From: Desulfobacteraceae bacterium
GTDB lineage: Bacteria > Desulfobacterota > Desulfobacteria > Desulfobacterales > SKZT01
NCBI GenBank assembly: GCA_011389745.1
Contig: JAABTQ010000023.1
Location: forward strand, 1 to 46,715
Direction: 5' to 3'
Length of the DNA: 46,715 bases
Shown here: piece by piece, positions 8,460 to 18,000 of the stretch
Numbering within the stretch: position 1 is the stretch's first letter
Layout: each line of letters opens with the position of its first letter
Position numbers and translations under genes: made by a program
The notes under the pieces: model-generated
The model's input: the letters and a program-made list of their open reading frames with translations, nothing else
Databases searched by the model: none
Told to the model about the DNA's origin: nothing

Positions 8460-9008
8460 CAAAAGGGTTCAGCCGGAAGCAGTCATTCAGGAATGATCAT
8501 CTCAGGTCAATATCGGAAAGTGAACAGAAACCATATTAAAACGAAAGTGGGAAATGGAGAAATAAGACTTCTGCTTGGAACAGATGCCGCCAGCGAAGGT
8601 TTAAACCTCTAAAGATTGGGATCATTGATAAATCTTGACCTACCCTGGAATCCCACCCGTCTTGAACAACGCAAAGGCCGAATTCATCGTATCGGACAAA
8701 TACGGGATGAAGTCGATGTTTACAACATGAGGTATCGTGGTTCTGATGAAGACAGGGTTCATGAATTATTATCAGGCCGACTTGAAGATATATATTCCCT
8801 TTTCGGACAGGTCCCTGACGTATTGGAGGATGTCTGGATAGATATTGCCAATGGCGAAATTGAAAAAGCAAAGAAATTGATTGATTCGGTAAAACCAAGA
8901 CATCCTTTTGATGAAAGATATAACCAGATTAATGAAATAGATTGGAAAACCTGCTCAAAAGTTTTGAACACTGAGGATAAAATGAAAATATTGAAGAGCA
9001 GTTGGTAA
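8460..9008 (+). pseudogene. 3' fragment of a SNF2-type (PLD/SNF2, DrmD-like) helicase with premature stop
   Basis: Read in one frame, the region gives HSGMIISGQYRKVNRNHIK, then GEIRLLLGTDAASEGLNL, a TAA stop at 8610-8612, and directly on in the same frame GSLINLDLPWNPTRLEQRKG followed by RIHRIGQ. These are helicase motifs V and VI of superfamily 2 SNF2-like enzymes, in which Gln would be expected at the stop (CAA to TAA). The tail (HPFDERYNQINEIDWKTCSKVL) matches the end of large SNF2 helicases that often carry phospholipase-D domains and occur in phage-defence or mobile regions. The ATPase half is absent. The fragment lies head to head with the sdhA remnant and next to a tRNA gene, so it is probably debris of an integrated or deleted element. 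Confidence 0.75.
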
Positions 9009-9488
9009 TAGAATTAATCAGATAGATAACAAACTCACCGTGAATCTCCCCCCCATATTTACTATTGTACAAGACGATTTTGCATTCTTTACAATCATTT
9101 TTTTGGGTTCTGCTTTGAAATGGTCAATAATTGATTTTACAATGTTTTTTCTGAAGGTGAAGGTTTTTTGAATTGGGTTCTTAAATGTTATTGATATATA
9201 TGGGTAGGTTTTGTTGAGATAATGATATGAAATATTCTGTTGAATTTTTGTAAAAAAATGTTTGTTTTTTGGAACGGCGAGATTCGGATGTTTCTGCCAA
9301 CCCGAGATCATGGAAATATTTTCAATGAGATTCTGACCAAATTCGTTTCTTTTTTAAATTGGTTTGACTTAGTGTATGTTTCCCCAGGGATACTTGAAGA
9401 TCCTTAAAAAGGTGGGACTATAATGGGATAAAAAGCCAGATCTAAAAAAAAAGGGATTAACCTATACTGGCCAACCCCTTGATATTAG
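9009..9488. other. AT-rich gene-free stretch between helicase remnant and tRNA
   Basis: No convincing gene is seen here on either strand. One open frame of 97 codons on the minus strand (9018-9311) is rich in Lys, Ile, Phe and Asn, lacks a ribosome binding site and resembles nothing recognisable. The stretch is clearly more AT-rich than the flanking genes, consistent with decayed foreign DNA between the helicase fragment and the 3' end of the tRNA. Confidence 0.5.
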
Positions 9489-9562
9489 TGGCTGGGAGAC
9501 AAGGATTCGAACCTTGGTTGACGGAGTCAGAGTCCGTAGTCCTGCCGCTGGACGATCTCCCA
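9489..9562 (-). tRNA. tRNA-Gln (anticodon CUG)
   Basis: On the minus strand the sequence starts TGGGAGA and ends TCTCCCA followed by G and an encoded CCA, giving a perfect 7-base-pair acceptor stem. The anticodon arm is ACGGA-CTCTGAC-TCCGT, so the anticodon is CTG (reads CAG, glutamine). The T-arm contains GGTTCGAATCC. All four arms can be drawn. The 3' end faces the degraded region with the helicase fragment, the usual side for integration of mobile elements at tRNA genes. Confidence 0.96.
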
Positions 9563-9643
9563 AAAACAAGTTTCGATTATACATATTTTTTTTTACGGGT
9601 CAAGCAAAAACCTTATAAACCCCATTGCCAAATATGACGATCG

Positions 9644-9757
9644 ATGCCGGCTTGAAACCATAGATTCTTTGGTCGCCGGGATTTTAGCCGATGTACCGGA
9701 AAATAAGTTCCTTTCAGCCGTCAAAGCCGCTGCGAGTCGCTTCCTCAGAATGACAGG
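9644..9757 (-). repeat. dispersed repeat, full-length copy (about 115 bases)
   Basis: It shares with the copy at 14.92-15.03 kb, in the same orientation and spacing, the blocks AAGATTCTTTGGTCGCC-like, a short GAAAATA-TTT-like middle, and a terminal block GCTGCGAGTCGCTTCCTC followed by AGAATGACAGG. The 33.9 kb copy is in the opposite orientation. No protein is encoded. Confidence 0.75.
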
Positions 9758-9908
9758 GAAAGAATGTAACATCCATTCAACAAAAAATTCATGCCATATT
9801 AATTTGTTTCTAATTTTTCATAAACATCCTTGCCCGAATATAGCCATCAAAAATAGCCACCGTAAGTTTGAAATAGTTCTGTTTTGATTTTCAAACAAGC
9901 ATGCATTT

Positions 9909-9983
9909 GGCAACCATTGGCTGATGGCATATCGCACGAAAGGGGGTGAAACTAATATAACGATGCGATGGCGGATGGTTGTC
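9909..9983 (+). promoter_or_regulatory. possible structured 5' leader of phoA
   Basis: Two nested stems can be drawn: GGCAACCAT (9909-9917) with ATGGTTGTC (9975-9983), allowing one G-U pair, and ATCGCA (9931-9936) with TGCGAT (9964-9969). They are separated by an asymmetric internal loop and enclose a 27-base loop. The structure ends 62 bases before the phoA start. It matches no riboswitch consensus I know. It could be a regulatory leader RNA or an inverted operator. Confidence 0.35.
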
Positions 9984-10045
9984 GATAGCCTTATATAATT
10001 TAACTAACGAAAAGCAAGAAAAAAAAATATCAAGGAAAGGAAAAT

Positions 10046-11596
10046 ATGAAAATGAAGCTTAAAAGAAATCCGGCAATGATGATCACTACGGCTTTGATGA
10101 TGCTATTTCTTGCAACATCGGCCATGGCAAAAGAACCTAAATATGTATTCTTTTTTCTTGGCGACGGTATGGCGAACTCACAGATTCAAGCCGCCGAAGC
10201 CTATTTAACGACTATAAACGGTGGCTCGGCAGAGAATGCCGAAGATCTCTTAAACAAAGACAACCGTTTGAACATGACTCAAATGCCTGTAGTGGGCATG
10301 CAGACCACTTATGACGCCTTCGCCCTTATGACCGATTCGGCATCGTCTGCAACAGCGTTCGCCGGTGGAATCAAGACCATGAGCGGCGTTATCGGAATGG
10401 ACAATACCAAGACCATCAGCTATAAAAGCATTGCTCAGCTTGCCCATGAACGGGGCATGAAAGTCGGCGTCATCAGCAGTGTACCTTTGAATCACGCCAC
10501 ACCCGCGGCATATTATGCCAGTGTGCCAAACCGAGGCTTATACAACGACATTGCTACTCAAATGGTTGAAACCGGTTATGAGTTTTTCGGAGGCGGTGGT
10601 CTTCTGTCGCCGGAATCACCTAACAATATCTGGGAAATGCTTGATAATGCCGGTTACACCGTCCTGAATGAACGCAATGAAATCATGGAACTTAAAAATA
10701 ATCCCATGGACAAAGTCGTCTGCATCAACCCCTGGCTGCAAGACGGTGGGGCCATGCCCTACGCTATTGACCGTCCGGAAACCAACCTATCACTGGCGGA
10801 AATGACCGAGGTAGCCATTGCGGTCCTGCAAGGCACGAAGCCGGGAAACGGCAAAGGTAAAGCTTTAGGTACCGGTAACAGTTTCTTTCTGATGGTCGAG
10901 GGCGGCAAGATCGACTGGGCCTGCCATGCCAACGATGCCATGGCCACTATCGGTGATATGCTCGACTTTGACAACGCTGTAAGTGCAGCACTTGAATTTT
11001 ACAAAAAATACCCCAATGATACGCTGATTGTCGTTACCGGTGATCACGAAACCGGCGGTATGACCATTGGTCATGCAACCACGGGCTATCGGGCCTACTA
11101 TGATCGTTTATTGGGTCAGAAGAACAGTTTTGTGTATTTTGGGCAACAGCAGTGGACGGATCACAAAAACGCCTACAGCGAATTTGTGTGTGCTAATAAT
11201 GGATGGAAGGCTGATAATAATATAGAAAATGATGGCATCATGCTCGGATTAATGAAAGAGGCGTTCGGCATGGAATGGACTGAACTCAACGATTACCAGA
11301 AAGAAAAACTGGAAGACGCATACGACAAATCCATGTGCGGTGTCAATGACAACAGTGACGCCGAAAACAAACTGCTCTATGGAGGCTATAACCCGATTAT
11401 CGTCACCATCACCCATATTTTAAATGAGCAGGCCAGTATCGGCTGGACCAGTTATGCACACACCGGAGTGCCGGTACCGGTATTTGCCCAGGGCAAGGAT
11501 GCCGACCGCTTTGCCGGTTTTTATGATAATACGGACATTGCCAAACAATTGGCCAAATCCATCGGTGTCAGGGAAGAACTTCCTATTGCAAAATAA
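10046..11596 (+). CDS. phoA: alkaline phosphatase (PhoA family), exported
   Basis: A 516-residue protein beginning with a signal peptide (KRNPAMMITTALMMLFLATSAMA, cleavage after AMA), so it acts outside the cytoplasm releasing phosphate from organic phosphomonoesters. Metal-site and catalytic motifs are in order: FFLGDGM near residue 38, the nucleophile serine in TDSASSATAFAGGIKT (family TDSAxSATA), VEGGKIDWACHANDA, VVTGDHETGGMT, and the last zinc histidine in SYAHTGVPVPVFA. Length fits the family. AAGGAAAGGAAAAT before the ATG fixes the start. It is monocistronic: a possible structured leader lies upstream and a strong terminator follows. No clear Pho box was recognised. Confidence 0.93.
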   Translation: MKMKLKRNPAMMITTALMMLFLATSAMAKEPKYVFFFLGDGMANSQIQAAEAYLTTINGGSAENAEDLLNKDNRLNMTQMPVVGMQTTYDAFALMTDSASSATAFAGGIKTMSGVIGMDNTKTISYKSIAQLAHERGMKVGVISSVPLNHATPAAYYASVPNRGLYNDIATQMVETGYEFFGGGGLLSPESPNNIWEMLDNAGYTVLNERNEIMELKNNPMDKVVCINPWLQDGGAMPYAIDRPETNLSLAEMTEVAIAVLQGTKPGNGKGKALGTGNSFFLMVEGGKIDWACHANDAMATIGDMLDFDNAVSAALEFYKKYPNDTLIVVTGDHETGGMTIGHATTGYRAYYDRLLGQKNSFVYFGQQQWTDHKNAYSEFVCANNGWKADNNIENDGIMLGLMKEAFGMEWTELNDYQKEKLEDAYDKSMCGVNDNSDAENKLLYGGYNPIIVTITHILNEQASIGWTSYAHTGVPVPVFAQGKDADRFAGFYDNTDIAKQLAKSIGVREELPIAK

Positions 11597-11626
11597 AAGC
11601 TTAATTTTTTGTGAATTTAATCAGTT

Positions 11627-11659
11627 AAAAACGGTGCCCCTTCGTGGGGTACCGTTTTT
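11627..11659 (+). terminator. rho-independent terminator after phoA
   Basis: AAAACGGTGCCCC, a TTCG tetraloop, then GGGGTACCGTTTTT form a stem of about 11 pairs with a single G-U, ending in a run of T. It lies 30 bases after the phoA stop. Confidence 0.92.
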
Positions 11660-11754
11660 GCGTATTGTTATGTTTTCCCCATGCTTTAAAATCGAGAATT
11701 GGTAGGTGCGGATTTATCCGCATTTAGAAACAATTTTAGAAAACAGGAGAAATC

Positions 11755-12945
11755 ATGTCAACCTTTCGCCGTGAATGGCTCTTTGCCCTATTCATTGCCG
11801 GCATCTGTATCATTCTTGCTTTTGTTGATCTGGCCAACATTCCCAAAGCACCATCCGGGTTACACAGCCGTGCCAAAGTCATCGATGTGGACAACAGCCA
11901 GGTACGCATCAACCTGATCGTCAAGACCGAGACCCAGTATCTGACCGTTCAATTGCTCAACGGTCCCCACAAGGGTCATGAGTTTACCATAGCGAACCTG
12001 CTTAGCGGCAAGATGGAGTTTGATGAATTTTATGAGGTCGATGATGTTGTGCTTGTGGAATACGATGTTGTTGACGGTTCACCCAAACATGGCATGGCCC
12101 GGGGCCATTACCGCCTGGACATGCAATTGATGCTCATTTGCCTTTTTGGCCTGCTGCTTCTTTTGTTTGCCGGAGTTACCGGCTTAAAGGCCATGCTCTC
12201 TTTTGTTTTCGTGGCTATGGTCTTGTGGAAGCTCTTTTTTCCCCTTTTGCTTCGTGGATATTCTCCACTGCCGACAGGTCTTGCCATTGTCGCGCTGCTT
12301 ATTGCCGTAATCACTTTCTCCGTGGGGGGATTGAACAAACGAGGAGTTGCTACCTTTTCGGGTTCCATGCTCGGTGTGCTCCTTACCTGCGGACTTGCCG
12401 TCTGGTTTTCACATGCATTCAGACTCCATGGGGCGGTGCGCCCTTTTGCCGAGACCCTGCTCTATGCCGGTTATTATGAGCTTAACCTGACAGAAATTTT
12501 TATTGCCAGCGTGTTCATTGCTTCCTCAGGCGCTGTGATGGATCTGGCCATGGATATTGCAGCCAGCATGGACGAAACCAAGCGTAACAATCCCCAAATC
12601 AGCTTTTTCGAACATGTACAATCAGGGATGCGTGTCGGACGGGCGGTCATTGGAACCATGACCACAACCCTTTTGCTGGCTTACTCTTCCAGCCACATCA
12701 CCATGTTTCTGCTTTTTATGGCCAAGGGACTTCCATCGGCAAACACTCTGAACGCCCCGTTCGTGGCTGCGGAGGTTCTAAATATCCTCGTCGGCAGTTT
12801 CGGACTGGTTACCGTAGCACCATTTACAGTGTTGGTATCAGGATTGCTTTACCGCTTTGAAGGTAAAGCGGCCATTGCCGAGCCAAATTCCAGCCATGCA
12901 CAAAATCCTGGTATTAAATGCATGCAAAGATCAGAACATTGTTGA
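11755..12945 (+). CDS. YibE/F family integral membrane protein
   Basis: A 396-residue membrane protein. Residues 8-27 form one transmembrane helix, then an extracytoplasmic beta-rich domain of about 90 residues (RAKVIDVDNSQVRINL, NGPHKGHEFTIANLLSG), then seven or so further helices starting near residue 122 (LMLICLFGLLLLLFAGVTGLKA). The GAVMDLAMDIAASMDE motif near residue 262 and the GRAVIGTMTTTLLLAY helix are characteristic of the YibE/F family (PF07907). The molecular function of this family is not established; transport or regulation of another membrane system has been suggested. AACAGGAGAAATC before the ATG supports the start. It stands alone between phoA and the TolC-like gene. Confidence 0.88.
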   Translation: MSTFRREWLFALFIAGICIILAFVDLANIPKAPSGLHSRAKVIDVDNSQVRINLIVKTETQYLTVQLLNGPHKGHEFTIANLLSGKMEFDEFYEVDDVVLVEYDVVDGSPKHGMARGHYRLDMQLMLICLFGLLLLLFAGVTGLKAMLSFVFVAMVLWKLFFPLLLRGYSPLPTGLAIVALLIAVITFSVGGLNKRGVATFSGSMLGVLLTCGLAVWFSHAFRLHGAVRPFAETLLYAGYYELNLTEIFIASVFIASSGAVMDLAMDIAASMDETKRNNPQISFFEHVQSGMRVGRAVIGTMTTTLLLAYSSSHITMFLLFMAKGLPSANTLNAPFVAAEVLNILVGSFGLVTVAPFTVLVSGLLYRFEGKAAIAEPNSSHAQNPGIKCMQRSEHC

Positions 12946-13093
12946 TTATTATTTTATTAAACGGTATAGTTATTGCTATAGTTTTAGTGGTTAGTTATTA
13001 CAAATTCCGGTATTGTTGTGGTATAATTTTTCGTTGAATTTTTTTCCGGTATTCATCCAACCTGGCTGAGGTGTCAATTAACAAGGATACACC

Positions 13094-14419
13094 ATGAAAA
13101 AAATGCTCCTGACCGTTTTCATGTTCTTGATCGTCTCAAACAGCCTTTGGTTCCAGGTCGCTGCATTTCAAGAAGGAAATGCTTATCAGGTACAGCATTC
13201 GGAAACTCAATTAAAACCGGCCCTGGAAATTACTATTCCGGAACTTGTCCTTTACGCTTATGATCATAACCCGGAGATACTTGCCGCAAAGCAAGCCTGG
13301 AAATCGATTTCGGAAAAGTACGGCATCGTTACAGGCTATCCTGATCCGGAAATTTCGGTAACATATTTTCCCAAACCCATTGAAACCCGGGTGGGTCCAC
13401 AGGATTGGAACGCCACCATTTCACAGGTAGTCCCATTTCCAGGAAAACTTTCCAAGGCAGGGGAAATTGCGCAAGTCGAGGCACAAATTGCGAAACTGAA
13501 TCTGGACACGGCCGTAAGAAATATCACCACATTGATCAGCCAATCCTATTATGAGCTTTTTTACGTACAGGAGGCGCGAAAAATTGCTCAGCAAAATGCC
13601 AATTTATTTGATACGCTCATAAAATATTCCGAAACCGCATTTGCTCAAAATCGTAACTTTTTTTTTGATGTGGTTCCATTACGGTCTGATATTGCCCAAC
13701 TCAGTTACGATATTATCCTTCTGGATGAACAGGAATTATCTGAAATCGCGAATCTAAACGCTTTGCTCAACCGCCCTCCGGATGCACCTTTAGGTAAAAC
13801 CCAAAATGTCGAAATTCGGCCTTTGCTTTATTCCCTGAATGAACTTTATGAAATTTCATCCAAAAACCACGAAGAAATCCGGGTAGCGCAGGCCGAAATC
13901 AAAAAGGCCGAGGCTCAGGCGGATTTGGCCGGATATGAGAACCTTCCTGAATTTAAGGTGGGCTTTTTTTATGCCGGAATTGGAGAACCTGATGTTAACG
14001 AATATATAAGAGACGAAAAAGAAGATGCTTATGGTGTGCAACTGGGTATGAGCATTCCCTTGTGGTTCGGGAAAAATACCAGCCGCACAGCCGAAGCCAA
14101 AGCCTCTGTGCAAAAAGCAAAAGCCATGAAAAGTAATGTTGTGAATCAGACATACACACAAATCAGAACGTTATATTTAAAAGTGGCCAATGCTGAACGT
14201 TTGATCACCCTTTACAAGGATAAAATGCTTCCTCAGGCCCTGGAATCGGTAGAAAAAGCAGAAACATTATTCAAACAGGGACAGGGAAATTTTTCGGATT
14301 TTGTGAAAGCCCAAAAAGCCTTACACAATTTTGAGCTTTCCCTGGCCAGGGCACATGCGGATTACGGGATCAATCTGACGGAACTGGAACAGGTGGTGGG
14401 AGTTACACTGACGGATTAG
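13094..14419 (+). CDS. TolC-family outer-membrane efflux channel
   Basis: A 441-residue outer-membrane efflux protein of the OEP/TolC superfamily. A signal peptide (KKMLLTVFMFLIVSNSLWFQVAAF) without a lipobox precedes two long repeats of alpha-hairpin character (ITIPELVLYAYDHNPEILAAKQA; later LSLARAHADYGINLTELEQVVG). The PDPEISVTYFPKP stretch near residue 80 is typical of CusC/CzcC-type proteins of metal or multidrug pumps. AACAAGGA upstream of the ATG supports the start. It probably forms the outer part of a tripartite pump with the RND permease and adaptor encoded convergently at 15.05-19.3 kb, but it is separated from them by a hypothetical gene and a repeat, so co-regulation would need separate promoters. 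Confidence 0.9.
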   Translation: MKKMLLTVFMFLIVSNSLWFQVAAFQEGNAYQVQHSETQLKPALEITIPELVLYAYDHNPEILAAKQAWKSISEKYGIVTGYPDPEISVTYFPKPIETRVGPQDWNATISQVVPFPGKLSKAGEIAQVEAQIAKLNLDTAVRNITTLISQSYYELFYVQEARKIAQQNANLFDTLIKYSETAFAQNRNFFFDVVPLRSDIAQLSYDIILLDEQELSEIANLNALLNRPPDAPLGKTQNVEIRPLLYSLNELYEISSKNHEEIRVAQAEIKKAEAQADLAGYENLPEFKVGFFYAGIGEPDVNEYIRDEKEDAYGVQLGMSIPLWFGKNTSRTAEAKASVQKAKAMKSNVVNQTYTQIRTLYLKVANAERLITLYKDKMLPQALESVEKAETLFKQGQGNFSDFVKAQKALHNFELSLARAHADYGINLTELEQVVGVTLTD

Positions 14420-14438
14420 CAATATTTTTCAATAACAT

Positions 14439-14861
14439 TTATTCCCACGGTGCCCCGGCTTTTTTCACCTCCTCCATCGCAATCTCATGCGCGGTGGCAT
14501 TTAAAACATTCCCCAGCTTTTTATACATATTGCCGGCGCAGACACCTTCTTCTAAACATTGATGCCGCAAATATCTGATGCTTTGGTAAAAGCCGACCAA
14601 AGATGAATGGGGTTTCATGGTCTGATAGACAAACTTTTCCTTCAAAAGTTCCCTGGCTCCATTCACGCCATAAGAACCGGCCATGGCCGCTAAATTCATT
14701 GCATAAAGCTTCCATGCTAATTTTTTCGGATTGGATTCGACATCGGGAAAACTTTTCAGAATCATGTGCCGAAGCACATAGTGTTTATTATTTTTAAGAT
14801 TGTAGCCCAGGCTCGCTACGATTGTGTTAAACGTCTTGTTACCGCATATGACAGGTCCCAT
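14439..14861 (-). CDS. conserved-looking hypothetical protein, 140 residues
   Basis: A soluble protein not recognised as any known family. The open frame extends to 14963, but its first codons there are translated from the dispersed repeat. AAAAGGAATTAAAA before the ATG at 14861 fixes the start at MGPVICGNKTFNTIVASLGY. Features: two cysteines in RHQCLEEGVCAGNMYKKLG, Tyr-rich helices (NNKHYVLRHMILKSF, AWKLYAMNLAAMAGSYGVNGA), and a likely amphipathic C-terminus. It sits between the convergent TolC and RND operons and has no partner gene. Confidence 0.6.
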   Translation of the reverse strand: MGPVICGNKTFNTIVASLGYNLKNNKHYVLRHMILKSFPDVESNPKKLAWKLYAMNLAAMAGSYGVNGARELLKEKFVYQTMKPHSSLVGFYQSIRYLRHQCLEEGVCAGNMYKKLGNVLNATAHEIAMEEVKKAGAPWE

Positions 14862-14918
14862 TTTTAATTCCTTTTGCGTTATGGTTTTTGATTTCACACT
14901 CTGACGACTCAGATTGTT

Positions 14919-15032
14919 CATGCCAATTTGAAACCAAAGATTCTTCGGTCGCCGTGGTTTCAATCTGCGTATAGGAAAATATTTACTTTTTAGTCATCAA
15001 ACCGCTGTGAGTTGCTCCCTCAGAATGACAGG
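14919..15032 (-). repeat. dispersed repeat, full-length copy (about 115 bases)
   Basis: Same orientation as the 9.64-9.76 kb copy: AAAGATTCTTCGGTCGCCG at one end and GAGTTGCTCCCTCAGAATGA at the other, with a divergent middle. It lies in the gap between the hypothetical gene and the end of the RND permease gene and contributes the spurious upstream extension of that hypothetical frame. Confidence 0.75.
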
Positions 15033-15053
15033 CAAGTGCCATGCAATCAAAAT

Positions 15054-18000
15054 CTATCGGTTGAGGCGGATTGATTTAAGACGGGTCATCCCATCTAAAG
15101 CAAGGCTGAAAAGAGCCGGAATGAGAAATATGGTAAATACTGTCGATACGAACAAGCCGCCGATAACCACACTTCCCAATCCCCTGTAAAATTCCGATCC
15201 CGCTCCCGGCGAAAGTACCAGCGGCATCAATCCGAACACGGTGGTAATCGTGCTCATGTAAATGGGTCTGATTCTGGTGCGAACGGATTCAGCGATGGCA
15301 TCCCGGGGGGCCATTGACCTTTCGCGAATATTGTTCAAAGACTGGTGCACAATAAGAATCGCGTTATTGACCACGATTCCCACCAGGATCACAAACCCCA
15401 GCATGGTTAAAATATCCAGGGACTGCTCCATGATCAACACATTTACCATAAAAAGCCCCACAAATCCTCCCGCCGCCGCCAGCGGGACACTAAACATGAT
15501 GATAAAAGGGTAAAAGAAATTCTCAAACAATGCGCTCATCAGCAGGTAACTGATAATCAGCGCGAGGATAAAATTCCATTGAAGTGCCGTTCGGGTTCGG
15601 GTCAGGTCATCGGCAGTTCCACCCAAATCAATACTATAAAAACTACCAAGATTTCCGCTGCTTTTAATGGGATTAACCACCTTTTCCAAAATTTCATCCA
15701 TAGCTGTTTCTAAAGCGATTTCCTGGGGAGGAATCACCTGGATAACGATTGCCCGCTGTGAATCCAGATGGTTGATCTGCGTCGGCCCCTCCTCAAGGCG
15801 AATATCGGCCAATGAACCCAATGTGACTTTTTCGCCGGCAGGTGTGATAATCGGAACCTGTCCCATATCCTGGGTTCGCGTGATGGTACCCGCTTCACTT
15901 TTAACCACCAGGTCGATTTCCTCACCATATAATCGGTAATTGCTCGCTACGGTGCCATCCACCATGGCACTTACGGTCACTCCGAATTGAGATGTGGTCA
16001 TATTTACACGAGTAAGGCGATCCCTGTTGGGTGTCACCTGCATTTCCGGATTCCCTAAGTCAAGACTGGGAACAGGTCTTACCTGGGCGCCTGGAACCAC
16101 CTGCCTGACATTTCCGAAAATTTGCCTGCCCAGGTCAATCAACTGAATTAAATCAGGTCCCTTGATTTCTATTTCAATGGACCGTCCTTTACCAATTTCG
16201 GTGGCAAAAAGACTGGGTTGCTGAACAATGGCAATCATTCCCGGGATTTTACTCAATGCCTGATACACGTAAGGAAGCAGTTCACGGGTTCTTTCCTGGA
16301 TTTTGGAAACAATCCCCATGAAAACCTGCTGCCCCTGTGCCACATAGAAAAAATTATTCGAAGGCGGAAGTCCCAGTTGATCAGCCAATTCACTTTTTTG
16401 ATCTCCTCTTTCGACCAGCGGTAAAATATCGGCTTCCACCTCCCTGGCAATATTTTCCAGTTCCCCAAGATTGTATCCGGGTGGCGGAAGAAGAATCCCG
16501 AAAAGAATTTCCCGGTTTCCTTCCGGAAGATACTCGGTTTGAGGCATAAGTACCCACACAAACCCCACTGCCAGAACAATCAACGTCGCTGCAACTGCCA
16601 GCCTTGCAGTCACGTAACCGCACATCCAATAAACAAAGCGGTAGATCGTATCGACAAAGGCAGATGCCAACCCTTTTAAAGGATTGAACTTTTTTTCTTC
16701 CGTTTCTTTCCGCACAACCCTACCGAGAATTTTTGCGGATAAAGACGGAATCACGGTTATTGAAACAATCAGACTCAGAACCACTGAACTGCTGATCGCG
16801 ATGGCAATATCCCTGAAAAGCTGTCCGGCTTCCTCCTCCACGAACACAATAGGCAAAAACACCGCAACCGTGGTCAGGGTGCTGGCAAGCACCGCTCCCC
16901 ACACTTCGACTGTTCCGTCATAGGCCGCCTTGAGCCTGGATTTTCCCATCTCACGGTGACGAAATATATTCTCAAAAATAACGATGGAATTATCCACGAC
17001 CATCCCGATGGCAAAACTGATACCGGCCAGGCTGACCACGTTAATGTTTCTTCCCATCAGGGTCATTACCAGAAAGGTTCCGACAACGCTGATTGGAATG
17101 GCAATAGCAACAATGATGGTGCTTGAAAAATTTCTCAAAAACAGCAACAGGACCAAAACGGCAAGAGAGCCGCCCAAATAAATGTTTTGCTTAACAAGAT
17201 CAATAGCGCTGTAAATATAACTGGTCTCATCATAAACCTGCTCGATAGCCAGTTGCCGATCACTCAAAATTCCATTGTTGAGTTCTTCCAAAGCTTCCTG
17301 AATCCGTTCCATCACCACAAGAACGTTTGTGCCGGGTTCACGGACTGCATTCATGACAATGGTTGGAATACCGATATGACGAACCACCAAATCCAGATCT
17401 TCATGGTTTAATTCCACCCGGGCCACATCTCCAACGGTAATAGGGATGTCTCTTTCACGTTTAATGATGACTTTTGCAACATCCGCCTCACTTTGATATT
17501 CTCCCAGGGTTCGGACCACATAGCGTCGTTTCCCTTCATCAAAGTTCCCCCCGCTGATATTTTTATTTTCAACATCCAGCGCCGCAATCAGCTCCGGGAT
17601 ACTGACACGACGGGCAGCCAGGGCATTGGGATCCACAATGACATGAATTTCTCTTTGTTGCCCGCCATAAATATTAACTGAAGCCACCCCCGATATTCGT
17701 TCGAGGTTGGGTTTGATGTTGTCATCTAAAAAATCATATTCGTGCTGAAGGTTTCCTGTGTAACCTTCAAGGCCTTTTAAAATCATCCAGGCAATGGCTT
17801 GTTCTCTTCGCCCCCCTGATTTGATTACAGGCTTTTCGATATCCACGGGATATCGCTTGACCTGATCGAGCTTATTGGAAACCCTAAGGAGTGCTTCATC
17901 CGTGCTGGTACCGATCTCGAACATGAGATTGATGTATGAGTTTCCATAACTGCTTTCACTTTTCATCTCCTTGAGGCCCTCGAGATTTTTCAGCTCATCT

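Noticed and set aside
9018-9311. 97-codon open frame on the minus strand
   Set aside because: Low-complexity AT-driven composition, no ribosome binding site, no recognisable family; treated as gene-free DNA.
9669-9887. 72-codon open frame
   Set aside because: Its first part is translated from the dispersed repeat and it ends in AT-rich DNA.
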